A stretch of 5,947 bases of DNA. Origin: JANXQG01 sp037147235 (lineage in GTDB: Bacteria > Planctomycetota > Planctomycetia > Pirellulales > Thermoguttaceae). Each line of letters starts with the position of its first letter. The stretch's first letter is position 1. The DNA is taken from the NCBI GenBank assembly GCA_037147235.1, contig JBAWVO010000365.1, positions 1 to 5,947 on the forward strand, in the 5' to 3' direction. The translations under genes and the position numbers were made by a program. A model generated the notes under the pieces. That model was not told where the DNA came from. It did not search any database and saw only the letters and a program-made list of their open reading frames with translations. This document shows positions 5,098 through 5,947 of the stretch, in pieces.

Positions 5098-5125
5098 TTG
5101 ACGGGATTGGTAAAATGTGCATAAT
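5098..5125 (+). promoter_or_regulatory. Putative sigma70-type promoter of the DNRLRE protein gene
   Basis: TTGACG (5098-5103) and CATAAT (5120-5125) are separated by 16 bp, each one mismatch from consensus. Transcription would start near 5132, about 36 nt before the chosen ATG. The -10 hexamer is identical to that proposed for the SUMF1-like gene. This placement also argues against the GTG at 5117 as the start, because that codon lies inside the promoter. Confidence 0.6.
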
Positions 5126-5167
5126 AACGGAAGTTTCCATCCACTGCAACGGAAAGGCATGATTGTC

Positions 5168-5917
5168 ATGCGGTTTGATCTCAGAAAAGTCGCGCGTGCC
5201 ACACTCCATCACTTTTCTAAATCCAAGGCAGGCAATCGGCCTCGCGATAGCCGCCAGAGGAAACTTGCTTGCGAGATGCTGGAAGCCCGTCGTTTATTGT
5301 CAATCGCGACACCACTCGACGTAGCGGATGCGTGGGTCTACAAGCACGATCCCTCGTTAAATTTTGGTACGCAGCCCACCTTCGGCGTCTGGGGAGATGC
5401 GACGTATTCCATGCTCGGGCTGATGAAGTTCGACTTAAGTAAGATACCCGCAGGGAGCACGGTAACCTCCGCCACACTCTCCCTTTACGTAGACAGTCTC
5501 CCATCCGGAGCTACCACACTTTCCATTTGTGCTGCCGATTCGAGTTGGAAGGAAGCCGATGCTAACGCCTCGGACACCACAGGGGTTAGATGGAACAATC
5601 GGCCGGCGTTCAGTTCAAGCTATGCCTCGGCTCAGATGACAGGCACGGGCTATACACATGTTGTCATTACAAGCTTGGTGAACGACTGGGTAAGCGGTGC
5701 TCGCAACAACTACGGCATGGTTTTTCAGACCAGTTCCAACATGGTTCAGTTCAGATCCAGGGAATATGCTAATTACTATCCGGTGCTGAGCGTTAAATAT
5801 CAGGAGCCTGTTGCCCAGCCGGTAGACCTGTTCGCCAAGTCGCTCACGTTGTCGCCGAGTCCCGCGACGCTCGTATGGGGGCAGGAGTTCAGTCCTGCGT
5901 GTCCATTCCAGACATGA
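5168..5917 (+). CDS. Exported LEPR-XLL/DNRLRE-domain protein, apparently truncated
   Basis: The product is 249 residues from the ATG at 5168, chosen because GGAAAGG (5151-5157) lies about 10 nt before it. The ATG at 5159 is only one base from that site, and the GTG at 5117 lies in the promoter. A basic N-terminus leads to MLEARRLLS (37-45), the LEPR-XLL-type motif found at the N-terminus of many planctomycete extracellular proteins. Residues about 46-211 fit a DNRLRE (carbohydrate-binding-like beta-sandwich) domain: DAWVYKHDPSLNFGTQP (54-70), MLGLMKFDLSKIPAGSTVTS (82-101), ATLSLYV, WKEADANASDTTGVRWNNRP (127-146), VNDWVSGARNNYGMVF (171-186) and YYPVLSVKY (203-211). The segment from 217 (PVDLFAKSLTLSPSPATL) resembles the start of a CARDB-type adhesion domain, but a TGA ends it within about 30 residues. 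The likely role is cell-surface or polysaccharide binding. Confidence 0.8.
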   Translation: MRFDLRKVARATLHHFSKSKAGNRPRDSRQRKLACEMLEARRLLSIATPLDVADAWVYKHDPSLNFGTQPTFGVWGDATYSMLGLMKFDLSKIPAGSTVTSATLSLYVDSLPSGATTLSICAADSSWKEADANASDTTGVRWNNRPAFSSSYASAQMTGTGYTHVVITSLVNDWVSGARNNYGMVFQTSSNMVQFRSREYANYYPVLSVKYQEPVAQPVDLFAKSLTLSPSPATLVWGQEFSPACPFQT

Positions 5918-5918
5918 C

Positions 5919-5947
5919 CGGGTAGGACGGAACGGTGCAACGCCGTG
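5919..5947. repeat. Possible start of a dispersed repeat at the window edge
   Basis: CGGGTAGGAC at 5919-5928 repeats exactly at 4967-4976, in each case shortly after a stop codon. The last bases contain ACGG (5932-5935) facing CCGT (5943-5946), as if a hairpin begins and is cut by the window end. A 10-bp match could be chance, so this is only a pointer. Confidence 0.25.

Overview
The window looks like chromosomal DNA of a planctomycete, most likely of the Pirellulales type. Four things suggest this: a formylglycine-generating-enzyme-like (SUMF1-fold) exported protein with a PEP-CTERM sorting signal, a stand-alone LuxR/GerE regulator of a form common in that phylum, an exported protein opening with an LEPR-XLL-type motif (LEARRLLS), and abundant palindromic intergenic repeats. 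The taxon is inferred from protein style; there is no rRNA or other marker here.

Layout. Bases 1-861 hold no convincing gene. They carry two REP-like palindromic elements (208-351 and 464-520) and a regular array of twelve 11-bp direct repeats (647-778). The array abuts a good sigma70-like promoter (779-806) for the first gene. That gene (862-1848, +) encodes the exported SUMF1-fold protein. It appears frameshifted near its 3' end by loss of one C in a C run at 1775-1778, which puts its PEP-CTERM anchor (1827-1901) out of frame. Bases 1968-2343 are intergenic, with several hairpins, a possible terminator and a long dispersed-type inverted repeat.

Bases 2344-3126 (-) encode a periplasmic cytochrome c'-like protein with one C-terminal CxxCH and an apparent haem-less duplicate of the same fold in its N-terminal half. 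It is divergent from purM (3361-4428, +), the one clear housekeeping gene (AIR synthetase, purine synthesis), which has a very good promoter at 3296-3324. A small LuxR/GerE-only regulator follows (4618-4953, +). After it comes a 214-bp gap with nested palindromes (5067-5089) directly upstream of a strong promoter (5098-5125). That promoter serves an exported DNRLRE-domain protein (5168-5917, +), which stops just after entering what looks like a CARDB-type domain.

How it fits together. purM and the cytochrome look like independent units. The most suggestive regulatory link is the GerE regulator lying beside the nested TAGG/CCTA palindrome that heads the surface-protein gene, which suggests a local regulator-operator pair. 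Both surface-protein genes show a damaged or truncated 3' end, as if this class of gene is decaying or turning over here. I do not see a complete new defence or mobile system. The best candidates for something undescribed are the 11-bp array at a promoter, the GerE/palindrome pair, and the two-domain cytochrome with only one haem site.
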